Of a stretch of DNA of 64,000 bases, positions 10,485 to 20,950 are shown in pieces. A program made the position numbers and the translations under genes. Below the pieces are notes generated by a model. That model did no database searches and was not told the DNA's origin. It was given only the letters and a program-made list of their open reading frames with translations. Within the stretch, counting starts at the first letter, position 1. Every line of letters starts with the position of its first letter. Origin of the DNA: Chamaea fasciata (lineage: Eukaryota; Chordata; Aves; Passeriformes; Sylviidae); NCBI GenBank assembly GCA_029207755.1, contig JARCOQ010000012.1, positions 21,811,740-21,875,739 of the forward strand, read 5' to 3'.

Positions 10485-12156
10485 GTAGGAGATCTCCCAC
10501 TCCCACCTCTCCTTCTGTCTCAACAAGGAGCAGTTTTGCTGTAGTCCTTCAGGCACGATCTTCTTCAGTGTTCAAAGACCCTGACTCCTTCCCTGAAGGC
10601 AGAGATACCTTTAGAGACATGTGATGGCCAGTTGAGCGTTGCTAGGTACCCTCAAAAACCACTGAAAGAGAAACCAGTTGCTCAATTGCCACTGAATTGC
10701 CTTCAGTTCTAACACATCTATGTCCTCACTTGGTCAAGTAATGATCTCGCAGGCTCCCCCAGAACAAAAGGTTCCCAAAATGGCGCCTGGATGAGGCGGG
10801 CCCTCCGTGTGGCTGCGGGACCAAGGGAAGATGGCATCGCACCCTTCCCTTCCAAAATGGCACCTGCCAGGCAAGCAGGGGCCCTGGGAACAAAGAGACG
10901 GGAGGGTGACAATCCCCCTGGGAAGGCAGGAGCCCGCAGAGCAGTTCCAGAGGCAGATGGAAACTTGCTGGTTTGTGTGGGGCCTGCAGTGCCGCTGCCA
11001 ACGCTTCCTCACGCTGCTCGTGGGCTCTGCTGCTGCCCTGCCTGCCCAGGACTGATGCTTGTGCGGGAGGCCAGAATGTTAGGGTGCCCTCTCAGGTGCA
11101 TCACCTCTGGGTTTGACCGGCAGCCTCAGGATGGCCTAAAATATTAGCGAGGCAGCATGATCAGAGGTGTTTGAAAAGCAAAACTGTTTTCATTAAGGTG
11201 AAAATAAGAAGCCATGCAGAAAAAAGAGAAAAAGCTGTGCCGAGTGCAAGGAGGACCTTTGCACTTGCTACAACACCCCAAAAATGCCCTGAGGATCTTC
11301 CTCTATTCTCTTAAGCATGTAACAATCCAGGCCGGATTCTTGGCATCCTGCCCAATAGAAATAGGAACAGGGCTTGAGGCACAGTCTCAAAGATCCAAGG
11401 GCTGCGTCCGTCCTGGCACAAGGCCAAAAAAGGTATCAAAACCTCTGGTTTTTACCTCATGAGTGAAACAAAGAATGGAACCCAAATCCTTCCCTTAAAT
11501 GGAAGCCTCCTTGCCACTGTGGGGCTGCAAACCCTACCAGGTGAGGTACACTTCTACACAGGACCTTGCTCATTTTTCCGTTGCCAGCAGAGTTTGCAAA
11601 GTTCACTTCAAAACAGTTTCTGATTGCGAAATGAAGTTTCTACAAATGACCACCAGTGCAAAACCAAAGCTTCTATGAACGAGAGAGCCCCTGCTCCCCT
11701 GGTTTCCTCTCCTAGAGCAGACAGATGATTTCTAGCAGCTTGCTGGGATCGTCCAGAAACTTCCTCCGCGCTGGCTTTTAAAAATGCCTGCAATCATACC
11801 CCCGCACACAAGGGCCTCAGGTGCAGGATCTCAAAGATTCAATAACAGTTTCGGGTGCAGATTAATGCAAAATACAGTAACAGTATGAATCACCCCAGAA
11901 CACACATTTTGGAGGAAAACACCAGATCCTGTTAGCCTGGCCTGGAAAATGCTACATTACCATTAGAAACATATTCCTCCTTGCAATAACGACATCAGAA
12001 GGGCAGCTTATCAGACACTGTTCCCGGTCCACATTAAGAGCTGCAAATGAAGACGGTCTCCAAGCTATTAACAGCTCAGAATCCTCATTGGGAGCAATCT
12101 GATGACCAGGACAATAGCTTCTCCCATACTATTTTCCATTCTGGTTTCTCTTCTAG
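10485..12156 (+). other. Intron e15-e16, copy I
   Basis: About 1.67 kb. It contains three ATGGC-type motifs resembling YY1 sites at 10777-10787, 10828-10838 and 10854-10864. The rest shows nothing I can classify. Confidence 0.55.
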
Positions 12157-12415
12157 CCTCCTTCCCTGTGCTCATCAGTTCAGACTAACAGATGGGGGCC
12201 ACCACTTCCATCAGCTCTTCTGGAAGGTGGAATGTAACAGGCCAGCTGGGAAGGAGGGCCAGAGCACCTCAGCCCACAGTAGCCCCAAGGCCAAACGTGA
12301 TTCCCAGAGGCGCAAACGTACGGCCCCCGTGTTTGGGCTGGAGCCGCTGTCAATGGACCTGAAGCCAGGAGAGTCTGTGGACTTGGTGCTGCCAGGCTTC
12401 TCCCGCAAGGCGCAG
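12157..12415 (+). CDS. HYDIN: HYDIN module exon e16, copy I
   Basis: A 259-nt exon, phase 2 to 0, acceptor ttctag at 12151-12156 and donor gtgagg from 12416. It encodes SLLPCAHQFRLTDGGHHF, then HQLFWKVE, a basic Ser-rich loop and SMDLKPGESVDLVLPGFSRK ending KAQ (module residues 790-876). The start was chosen because the AG after cagtt-proximal sequence gives a stop in the required phase, while this one keeps the frame and spacing of HYDIN. The ASH domain stops before its last strands, which in normal HYDIN come from a following exon not seen in this window. Confidence 0.88.
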
Positions 12416-14204
12416 GTGAGGTCCCCACCACGGGCTGAGCTGGGGAAGCATCAGATCCCCTCCCCTGGGCTCGTTCCACAGTCCCTTGACATTTGCCTGG
12501 GGAAATGAGCCTGTTTGGCTCCCTTTGTGCAGCTCACAGTCAAAGCTCAGGGGCTGAGTCGTCTACGCTTTCTGCTGGAATCACTATCATTAGTGGCACT
12601 GGCACGGCAGGAAATGTTCTGAAACAGCCCTGGAATCAGATTGATGTAGCAGAAGCAGTAGGAGGCCTTTAGGTGCCACTTCAGGCTCCTGCTAAGATTC
12701 ATCCAGCTCTGCTCAGATTTTCCAAAAGCAGCATGGTGCTCTGCTTTCCCCTTGGAGAACCACAGAACATCCAAAGCCATGTGCTCCTGTTTTGCAGTTT
12801 CCCAAGAGAGCTGAGAGGGAAAAAGTTGAAAAACGTCAGCAGTCGTGTTGGACTCTAAAGGGGAAAACTGAGACCATTTGAATTTCAGTCAGGGAAACAT
12901 TTTCTTAAATGAGGCTTGTGCCAAGAGTGGGCTGGTGGGAAGAGACAGGAAGGACTCAAAATCATCTGGTTTAGACTTTTTGAGAGCATTTTGGTGCTCA
13001 GGGGTTGATATCTATGTGTTGAAAATGCATGTTTGCTGTGTCTGTGTATCCCAGAGAGCAGAACTTGGCCTGCTGGCTGCAAGCGGGAATGCCCAGCAGC
13101 CCAGCTTGCCTGCACAGGCAGCAAGAACCCCTGGAGAGCCAAGGTTGGCTTTTAATACTGAAACCACACTGTGAGTCAGTGCTGGTCATGTTTTGAAATA
13201 TTCCCCCCGCAGGCCCGGCCCCCCTCCCCAGGGCTAGCTCTGGAGAGGCTTTGGAGGAATATCTCCGAAGGGACAGGACAAAAGATTTCAAAAGAGGCTC
13301 TTACCCCCAGATTATTCCAAGTCGTTTATTCCTCAAAGGGGTCCAGGGGCCGAAAGAGAGAGAACAAAGAAATCCAGGGGTCTTATCTAGTCTCCTATTT
13401 TGGGAGGGTCCTGGCATTCAGCCAATTAGGTGTGGACATGTAGGGAGGAAATTCCAGAAGGGTCAAAAGGCGAGAGACCATTCCCCTAAAGAATTGCAAG
13501 GTTTCTCCAGGAGGAAAATGCCTTTGAAGCCCACAGTCAACAGGCACAACCTGTCTGTGTTTCCATCACTTTCGGGGAGGTGATTGCTGTAATCAGTTGA
13601 TGATTCTTCCTTGCTGCTTTACTGGCGCTTTAAATTCTCTTTGTCATCTCCCTTTTTTAGGGATTGCTGTGTTCCTTCTTTTGCTTTTCAGGTTTGCTTT
13701 TGTTCCCAGTAAGGCCACAGTGTTTGGTCTCCTCTCTTGCTGCTCTGCCTGCATGACTGTATCCCCCAGAACTGCCCTATCCAAAGCTGACCTGCTAGAA
13801 AGGAATTTCTTCCTCCCCGCAGGAGAATGTGCTGTTATGCTTTCAGGTAGCCCATTCCCTCCGTGGAACACGACTGCATAGCTGTGTGCAGGCAGAAATC
13901 AGCAGGTTTTTGGCCCTGTTGAATATGCAGATGATTTGGTTCAGGTGCTCTTGTCTCCATCCTGCCGGTGCTGACCTGCTCGGCCCTTCCTTCCCACCAG
14001 GCACTGCCCTACTGCCCCTGGCCAAAATACTGGAGCCAGACAGAAGGGATTCAAGTTCACCCTTGGGAATTCTGTGCCTGTACCTCCACAGCAGAAAGGG
14101 CTTTGGAAAAGGGGTCAAGGAAGGACGTCACCAGGGCATGGACAGGTCTCCTCTTGTCCTGTTTCCTCAAGTGGCAAAATCATGGTTCCATGTCTTTCCT
14201 GCAG
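12416..14204 (+). other. Module junction intron between e16 (copy I) and e1 (copy II)
   Basis: About 1.79 kb. Protein order runs from the end of e16 back to an earlier HYDIN position at e1, so the duplication joint lies in or between these introns. It holds the solo LTR. I found no exon continuing e16 and no exon carrying the segment that normally precedes e1. An open frame in phase with e1 runs from about 13968 into e1 with an ATG at 14190. Confidence 0.7.
13189..13535 (-). mobile_element. Solo LTR of an avian endogenous retrovirus, unit 1
   Basis: A 347-bp element bounded by TG...CA and flanked by the direct repeat GTCA (13185-13188 and 13536-13539). On the minus strand it begins TGTGGGCTTC, has a TATA-like tagataag at 13389-13382, an AATAAA signal at 13330-13325 and ends in CAAAACA, the order of U3, R and U5. 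No internal retroviral genes accompany it. A 4-bp target duplication would fit a gammaretrovirus-like class. The same insertion with the same flanks is in unit 2, so it predates the duplication. Confidence 0.7.
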
Positions 14205-14339
14205 AATCTTCAGGGGGTGCAGGTCTCCATGGAGAGCTCACCTTACTTCCAGCTGGCGGGCCCCAGTGATGCATGCCGTGCCGTGCCAGGAGGCGCCATT
14301 ACCGATGTGCACGTCCACTTCACTCCTGACGAGAACAAG
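14205..14339 (+). CDS. HYDIN: HYDIN module exon e1, copy II
   Basis: A 135-nt phase 0-0 exon, acceptor tgcag at 14200-14204 and donor gtgaga from 14340. It encodes NLQGVQVSMESSPYFQLAG, then the turn VPGGAITDVHVHFTPDENK (module residues 1-45), the middle of the first ASH domain of HYDIN. The S-S-P-Y-F and F-T-P-x-E/D-x-K patterns match the family. Its open frame continues upstream through the acceptor to an ATG at 14190, so a transcript starting locally could encode MSFLQ before it. Skipping the exon does not change the frame. Confidence 0.85.
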
Positions 14340-15763
14340 GTGAGACTGGAGGAGCCAAAACACAGAATTATCTCCAAAGCCATTGTTGTCCCTGCACTCT
14401 GGGTACAGCCCATGCTGTGAGCTTGGCTCCAGGCCGTGGGCAGGCAGCCTGCAGCCAGTCCCAGCTTGGCATGTGCTGTCAGGCCCTGCACCCAGGCCTG
14501 ACAGGCCCTGCTTCCCCTCGCTGCACATTCCTCTGAGCATTCCCAAGGGAAGAAAGATGCCCAGGGAACAGTAGGCAAACGGTAGAGGGGTGTTGATAGA
14601 TGTCTGGCCATCTCTAGGTATAGTGGAAGGGGTTTCGTTATTCTGCAAAGTACTAGAGGAACAAAGAGGTCAGAGAGCTTTCCGCCTTCCTGACGGGCAA
14701 CAGCTTCCCTGCCTCACCCGGGGCTGGAGCAAGGACGGTGCTTTTTCACACCCTCTGTTCTCCAGCCTTGCGGCTGTGCTGTCCCAGAGCACAGCTGACC
14801 ATGATACGGCTGCAAGGCCAGGGCAGAGGATGTGCTGTGCCCGTGGGCCCAGCCTGGCACAGGCACACTGAGCTCTAGGTGCCCTTAGTCAGCAGGAGCT
14901 TGGTGAGCTGCAGGGGACTTGGACACCTGCCTGAAAGAGCTCGTGTAGGGCAGGTACAGCCTGCAGGCAGGCAGACCTGTGGGCCCAGAGCCGGTGGCAG
15001 CGACACTGCTGCGGCTCTGTCTTCATGCCTGTCACTGTGGTTGCTCTGTCAGCTGGTGCCCATTCCATGCCAATTGTGCTTTTGCGTGCAAGTTTGAACA
15101 CCAGTGCCGAGGCCCTGGCAAGTCTGCTCTCAGCGCTGTGATCTGGAGGCTCGTTCATACAGAGGGGTTTAGGACATGGCATGGAAGGGAGGAGGCCTTG
15201 CAGGGAAACAAAGAGAGGCTCTTTGCAACAGCATCCTGCTACCTCTTAGCACTGTTCTTCTCGTGACTTGGTTGGAGAGGCAAAATTAGAGGGGAGTTCT
15301 GAGCAAACAGATATTTCTACACCAGGCCAGAGGTCCAGGATCTCTTTGGGTGCAGCTGTTCTCTCAGTTTCCTTTTGCTGCTTAGATTCAGTTTAACACT
15401 TTGTCCTACTCTCAATCCGTGGGAATATAGTAACCTAAGGAGGAATGTCCTGTGTTCCCTAGCTCCATGTTCCTTAGAAGGGACTTAGGAATTATTTAAC
15501 ATCATTAAAATTGAGAGTAAAAATTATGGTGGCCCTGGGCACTTGTCTGTATGACCCAAGTGACACAAGAGCTTAATGCCACTGAGATAGGTTTTGCAAA
15601 GTGCACTGCTGCCTTTAAAATGTGAGATATTAGTAGAACTTATTGTTCATTTGGGGGTGGAATAGGTAAATTGATACCCTTGAAGGGATATAGGAAATGG
15701 CTTTTCTTCTGCCATGGAGATGGCACCAAATGACCTGTGCTGAGACAGTTTCTTTTCCTGCAG
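14340..15763 (+). other. Intron e1-e2, copy II
   Basis: About 1.42 kb; no recognisable gene, RNA or mobile element. Confidence 0.65.
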
Positions 15764-15963
15764 GTTTATTCCCATGAGCTCGTCTGCGTCAGTGGAGAGG
15801 AAAGGATAGTTGTGCCAATTCGGGCCATCCCTGCCCGAGCTATCCTGGACTTCCCAGACGAGCTGGACTTCTCAAAGTGTCCGGTCAAGGGCAGCACCCG
15901 CAAGAGTCTGCTGATTCAGAATTGTGGTAGTGTGGCAGCTCATTACCAGCTGGGCACCGAGAG
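15764..15963 (+). CDS. HYDIN: HYDIN module exon e2, copy II
   Basis: A 200-nt exon, phase 0 to 2, acceptor gcag at 15760-15763 and donor gtgagg from 15964. It encodes VYSHELVCVSGEERIVVPIR, then ILDFPDELDFSKCPVKGSTR and LLIQNCGSVAAHYQL (module residues 46-112). The V-P-I-R-A-I/L...L-D-F-P-D-x-L-x-F...C-P-V-K run is a clear N-terminal HYDIN signature. It closes the first ASH domain and opens the second. Confidence 0.95.
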
Positions 15964-18900
15964 GTGAGGCAGCTCATCTGTCCTTGTGCAAAACACCTTT
16001 GGGGGATAACAGAGTTGGGAAAGAACAACAAAAGGAACCAGAGCATGGGAGCTGCTGCCCTGCGTCGCCGGCTGGAAATGGGCAGGATGGATGGCATCTG
16101 CTCTTGCTTTCAGTGTTCTTAGCAGGATGCAGCCTTTGAGCTTTCTCTGCCCCAGATTTCCTGGGGGGTGCTGGAACATGTTAGTTGCTGGCTTGCGCCC
16201 TCCTGAGCACAAGCAGCTTCTGAAATGGGTACTCACCACTGTCAGCCAAACAGACCCATTCTCTGGGAGGACACAGGCACATGGCTTTCCAGTGGTGCCT
16301 GCATCAGATGCCCAACATGAGCTGTGTTGCAGGCAGCCGGTGCAGTTCCTGTTACTTAAAGCTGATCTGATTTCCCTTGTCAGCTGAGGGCATCAGTCCC
16401 CTCTTCTGTTCCACGATGAACCTTTGAAAGCCGGTTTAAAATTTCAAACACGTGCTTTAAATCTCTGAATAAGGTCATGCCCCCTTTCATTGAGATCCCA
16501 TTTTACATATTCTGAAGTTCCTGTGTTTCTGCTGTTTTTTCATTTTGGTTTGTGTTAAATGTTTGCCAAAAGATCATGAATTCTTCATTGGGAACTTTCA
16601 TAAATGTCAAGCTCCTCCAAGGCCTATCAATACACCACATGCCCATAGGCATAGGCACAGGTGTATTAGAAACATGAGACATTTAGTGACTATGTGAAAA
16701 GCAATTGGGCTGATTTAGAAGATAAAAGTATAGAATAACTTTCTCTAGAGGGGACCTCTGGAAATTGTCCGAGCAAATACGCTGCTCAAAGCAAGACCAG
16801 TGTCCGGGGATTGCAAGGGCCATTGGGAGATCTGGAGTTGTCTTTAGATGCCATACAAGGAAACAAACATACAAATGGACTAGTTAAAAAGCCGAAGAAG
16901 ACCTATTAAAACCCCTCCATGACCTTATCTTTTCTGCCTGTCGGGTGCAGTAGTGATTCATTGAAAGGGTAGATCTAACAGGATGAGAACTATCTTAAGG
17001 AACAGCTGACAATTAACTCACTATATTGCTCTAATCAAGCCATAAAAGGCCAAAATTTATCCTGCCAGCCCCATCTCTTGGCAGTGGTTTTCATTTGGTT
17101 ATTATAGCGTCAGGGATGTCTCCTTCACAGTCCTTCTTATCTGTGGGCTCAGGGAACAGCTTAGTGATGTTGACTGAAATTCAGAGGAGTTAAGTTTAAC
17201 TGTAGAGCTTGTGTCCTTGGGTCTTGGGGAGCCAGGTCTATATGAGAGATGACTGCTCCAGCAGGAACAGGGGAGTCTGGTGGGTACAGCCTGGGGTGGG
17301 ATGTAGGAGATGCAAGGGCTGATTTGCACTCAGTTTTTCAGCCCTGACAACTGAAACTTGGCTGGATCCTCTTCTCCTGGTAATTTGAAAATAAGAAGAT
17401 ATCTTCTTTCTCACGCAACCCCTGAGGTCACTCCCAGGAGTGTTATTCGCATCCTGCCATCTGAGGGCAGGAGTATGTAACATGGGGCAGGAGTGGGAAG
17501 GGAAGGGAAGGGAAGGGAAGGGAAGGGAAGGGAAGGGAAGGGAAGGGAAGGGAAGGGAAGGGAAGGGAAGGGAAGGGAAGGGAAGGGAAGGGAAGGGAAG
17601 GGAAGGGAAGGGAAGGGAAGGGAAGGGAAGGGAAGGGAAGGGAAGGGAAGGGAAGGGAAGGGAAGGGAAGGGAAGGGAAGGGAAGGGAAGGGAAGGGAAG
17701 GGAAGGGAAGGGAAGGGAAGGGAAGGGAAGGGAAGGGAAGGGAAGGGAAGGGAAGGGAAGGGAAGGGAAGGGAAGGGAAGGGGAGTGCTGAAGTGTGGCC
17801 AGGGACTCCCTTAACTGGCAGCTTCTCTTTCTGGCAAAATTCCTGACAAAACAATAAGAAAAAAATCCTGTGCCTTGCCCACACCAGGCAGCGATCCCCC
17901 AAGCCCCAGCAGAGACCTGCAGCAGTGCTGGCTCACCCTCGGGGCAGATGTGGGAGCTCGTACAGTAATCGGGCTCCGGGGCTGCTGGGGCCTTGTCTTT
18001 CCTCCTCTCTCCCCAAAGTCTCACATCCAGCACATAAACATTGCTGGCCCAAGGCTTCTCCATCAGCCACTAGTGATGTTCTCACTAGTGGTAATGGAGC
18101 AGGTCAGGCCCATAACTGCAGCAATAGGTCCTTAGTGAGCAGAACCTGAAGCAAGTTCATCAGCTGTCACTACTGACATGAATGAAATTCAGCTTGCCAG
18201 ATGTTCTCTATATTTTTGTGTGTGATAAGTTCATCACCAAACTCCCCAGAACACCCTTTCTGTGCACAGATTGACCACCAGCAAAGCACTGAGGAACTTT
18301 TGTTTCCTCAGTGGGGCTGTGGAAGAGCACAAAGCCCAGCAACTTCTGGGCAGAAGCACATTTCACCTGAGCTGTCCCTGAGCATCAAAGCACGGAGTCT
18401 TGTGTTTGTCAGGCAAGAACTGTTCACCTGGTGACCAATCCTAATTGCTCCTGTTACATCCAAAGTGCACCAAGACATTTGCGTAATTATTTCCAACACA
18501 TTGCGCAGAGTTTGTCTGGTGAGCCAAGCAAACAGTTGCCAGCCTGGATGACAACCCAGGGCCCCAGACTGCACTGCTGGTAAATACACAAAACCCTCCT
18601 GTTCTGCCTCCTCGATGTGCTCCTGCTAATGGTGCTTCATATGGCTGGGATTGGATCCTTCAGATTGTAAATGGCATCCTCCTTTTGGGTCTTGTTTCCA
18701 TGTCACTGTATTGCTCTAATCTGCATTTGCACTCTTTCAGAGTTTTGATTGCTCCTTTTTGTAGAGCAGCTTTCATTGAAATGCTGACAAAATGTGCTAA
18801 TTCAGGATCTTTTCAAGGTAAAATAAACCAAAGAGCCACGCTGCAAATTCAACAGTAGTTATTCCGTGGTCTTCAAGAGAAAGTTCCTTCTCCCTGTCTG

Positions 18901-19321
18901 ATTCCTAGGCTGTAATCTCACAAGAGAGATAGTGCCCTAACATTTGCATCTCTTGAGAGGAAGTTTATAGGTAGCAGGAAATGAGAAATTCCTGAGGCAG
19001 TCAGCGTCAAGTTATGCATGCAGATAGCTCTTAACTCTCTCTGTGCTTTTCACAAACCATTCTCTGATGGGATTGCTGGCAGTCAGAAGGCTGGATGCAG
19101 AGTATGGGGGAGATTAGGTCGTTTTATCCCACAGGATCTTCTGAGGGCTGGATCTCCTCAGAAGTGGGTCAGTAGCTGTTTCTGATCCTGGCTGTTCTGT
19201 CTGTCTTGGCTGTAGTTTGTTTGCTCCCTGCTTGCCCAAGTGAGCTGAAGTGACCTGCACTGCAGAAAGAATGTCATGGCCAGAATTCCCCCCAAGTCCT
19301 GATCCTCTCTTTGTGTTGCAG
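15964..19321 (+). other. Intron e2-e3, copy II
   Basis: About 3.36 kb, the longest intron of the module. It holds the GGGAA microsatellite at 17495-17780. The remainder shows no gene or element I can name. Confidence 0.65.
17495..17780. repeat. (GGGAA)n microsatellite, about 57 repeats, unit 1
   Basis: An uninterrupted run of the pentamer GGGAA for about 286 bp, purine-only on the plus strand. Open frames through it (GKGRE and LPFPS repeats) are by-products of the repeat. It is the most length-variable site between units. Confidence 0.98.
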
Positions 19322-19443
19322 TCCTTTCTCCGTGGTTCCAGCCGAAGGAATTCTGGGCCCTGGTCACACCATGCAGGTGACAGTGGGATTTCACCCGCTG
19401 ACGTGCGGTGACCATTTCGGGTCCCTGGTGGCGCGCTGCACAG
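19322..19443 (+). CDS. HYDIN: HYDIN module exon e3, copy II
   Basis: A 122-nt exon, phase 2 to 1, acceptor ttgcag at 19316-19321 and donor gtgagt from 19444. With e2 it reads SPFSVVPAEGILGPGHTM, then QVTVGFHPLTCGDHFGSL and VARCT (module residues 112-153). P-F-S-V-x-P...G-x-x-M-Q-V-T-V-G-F-x-P-L-T-x-G-D-H is strongly HYDIN-like: the central strands of the second ASH domain. Confidence 0.95.
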
Positions 19444-20745
19444 GTGAGTGCTGGGCAACGCATGGGACACAGGACAGTTCTCCACCATCACTCCCTGTTC
19501 ATCCCCCTCAATTCCTTCTAGATGTACCTCCTCTGTTCCAGCTCTGCCCCAAAGAAAACTGAAATAGCTGGTGTTTAAATGGTTGAAAAAGTGGATCCCC
19601 TCTAACAGGGCTGAGATTTTTAGAATTCTGTTTTGCTGGGTGTTGCAGAGTGGAGGAAGGAGGAACCCTGATTCTCCACTACTGTGTGGCTACGCCTGGG
19701 TGAAGTTTTATTTTACTCCTGGGCAGTGCTGTATGTGAGCTGCGAGGTCTCCATCAGACTCTCTCCAATGCAATGTATTTCTTGCACACCTCTGTCCTGT
19801 ATGCCGCTTCTCCACTGGCTTGTCACAGACCCTTTTACTATGTTGCCCTCTACACATCCATGCAGTTTTTGCCTAATAACATCTTCAGGCCCTCAAGTTC
19901 CTGTATGGTGACAAATCAAGACAAATTTTTCCTCGTCCCCATTTCCCAGGCCGTTCATGCTGTTGCAAACCTCTCACATCTCCCATTTGATTTCTAGACT
20001 GAGGAATCCCATTCAGACTTCATATAGAAGCTGCTCTGTACTTATTAATCTTTCCTTGTCCTTTTGTATTTAACCTGAAGTGCTCCATCTTGGTTTTTGA
20101 GATCAGGACAATATGAAATATTTCAAGACTGATGGGGCTGTGGGTTTGGACAGGAAGATGACGATGATGATGATTTTTATGGTGTTCATTTTGTAGTGGT
20201 TTGTCATATTGCAAAGCCAGGCTGGTTGTGTTTCCTCTCCTGTGTCCCCTCCTGCTGTGGGCTGTCACTTCACCTGTTCCTCTGGGTCTCCTTTTTCTGC
20301 CCACATGCCCCCAGGCGTATTTGCTTGTCAGCAACAAGGGATCCAAGGGATCAGGAGGGGCAGGAGTCTCGTGGGATGCGCAGGGGAGACCTCGGCAAGC
20401 CAGGATTGACCAGGGCTCCTCAGTGTCACCTGAAGGACTTTGATGCAGAAATCCCAGTGGTCTGAGTGAGTCACCTGAGCACATCTGACAAATCCCACTG
20501 TACATACTGTCACCTTGGGGCCAAATCTCTACAAACACCTTGGAAATAAGGTGGTTAAGGAGGTGCCCAGGACATCCTCACGCAGTACACACAGAGCTGT
20601 CAGGACGTGATAAATGTACTGATCCATGGAACTGCTAATACATTTAAAAGCTATGACACTTTCTTCCGTGACCTGTGGTTTGCTTTGTTCCTTGTGCTTC
20701 CATCAGCAACTGAGCTAGCTGAGCAAAGACTCTGCTTTGTTCCAG
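19444..20745 (+). other. Intron e3-e4, copy II
   Basis: About 1.3 kb with a short GATGAT run near 20160. Nothing else recognised. Confidence 0.6.
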
Positions 20746-20950
20746 GTGAAGAAAGTTTCTTCACATTCCTTCGCGCAGAAGCTGCAGATGTCAACATTGG
20801 ATTGAGCACATATTCCATGAAGGTTGAGAAGACTTTCATCACCACATCAAGCCACACAAGCATGTTCATCAGAAACAGGAGTAACATCACAGCCCACTTC
20901 CAGTGGAAGATGTTTCCTACTGAGGAAGCCGACAATGAAGAGAAGAGGAG
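20746..20950 (+). CDS. HYDIN: HYDIN module exon e4, copy II
   Basis: A 205-nt exon, phase 1 to 2, acceptor ccag at 20742-20745; the donor gttggt from 20951 is weak in both visible copies. It encodes GEESFFTFLRAEAADVNIGL, then YSMKVEKTF, FIRNRSNITAHFQWK and a charged end EEADNEEKR (module residues 153-221). The A-x-D-V-N-I-x-L...V-E-K-T and N-R-S-N-I-x-A-H-F-x-W-K motifs are diagnostic of HYDIN. It ends the second ASH domain and opens the third. Confidence 0.95.

Noticed and set aside
12175..12415. Alternative e16 start at the AG in ctcatcag (12178)
   Set aside because: Joined to e15 in phase 2 it gives an immediate stop. The upstream AG at 12155-12156 keeps the frame and the spacing expected for HYDIN.
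12798..12881. Possible phase-0 terminal exon after e16 (FPKRAEREKVEKRQQ, then a stop)
   Set aside because: The acceptor is plausible and the phase fits, but the peptide does not resemble the HYDIN continuation and no poly(A) signal was found beside it. Only RNA could support it.
13692..13711. Micro-exon-like AG...GT interval (VCFCS)
   Set aside because: Too short and without a HYDIN match; AG and GT at this spacing are common by chance.
17440..18063. Long open frames of GKGRE or LPFPS repeats, also at 43950-44885
   Set aside because: They are translations of the GGGAA microsatellite on both strands, with no initiation context, exon structure or family match.
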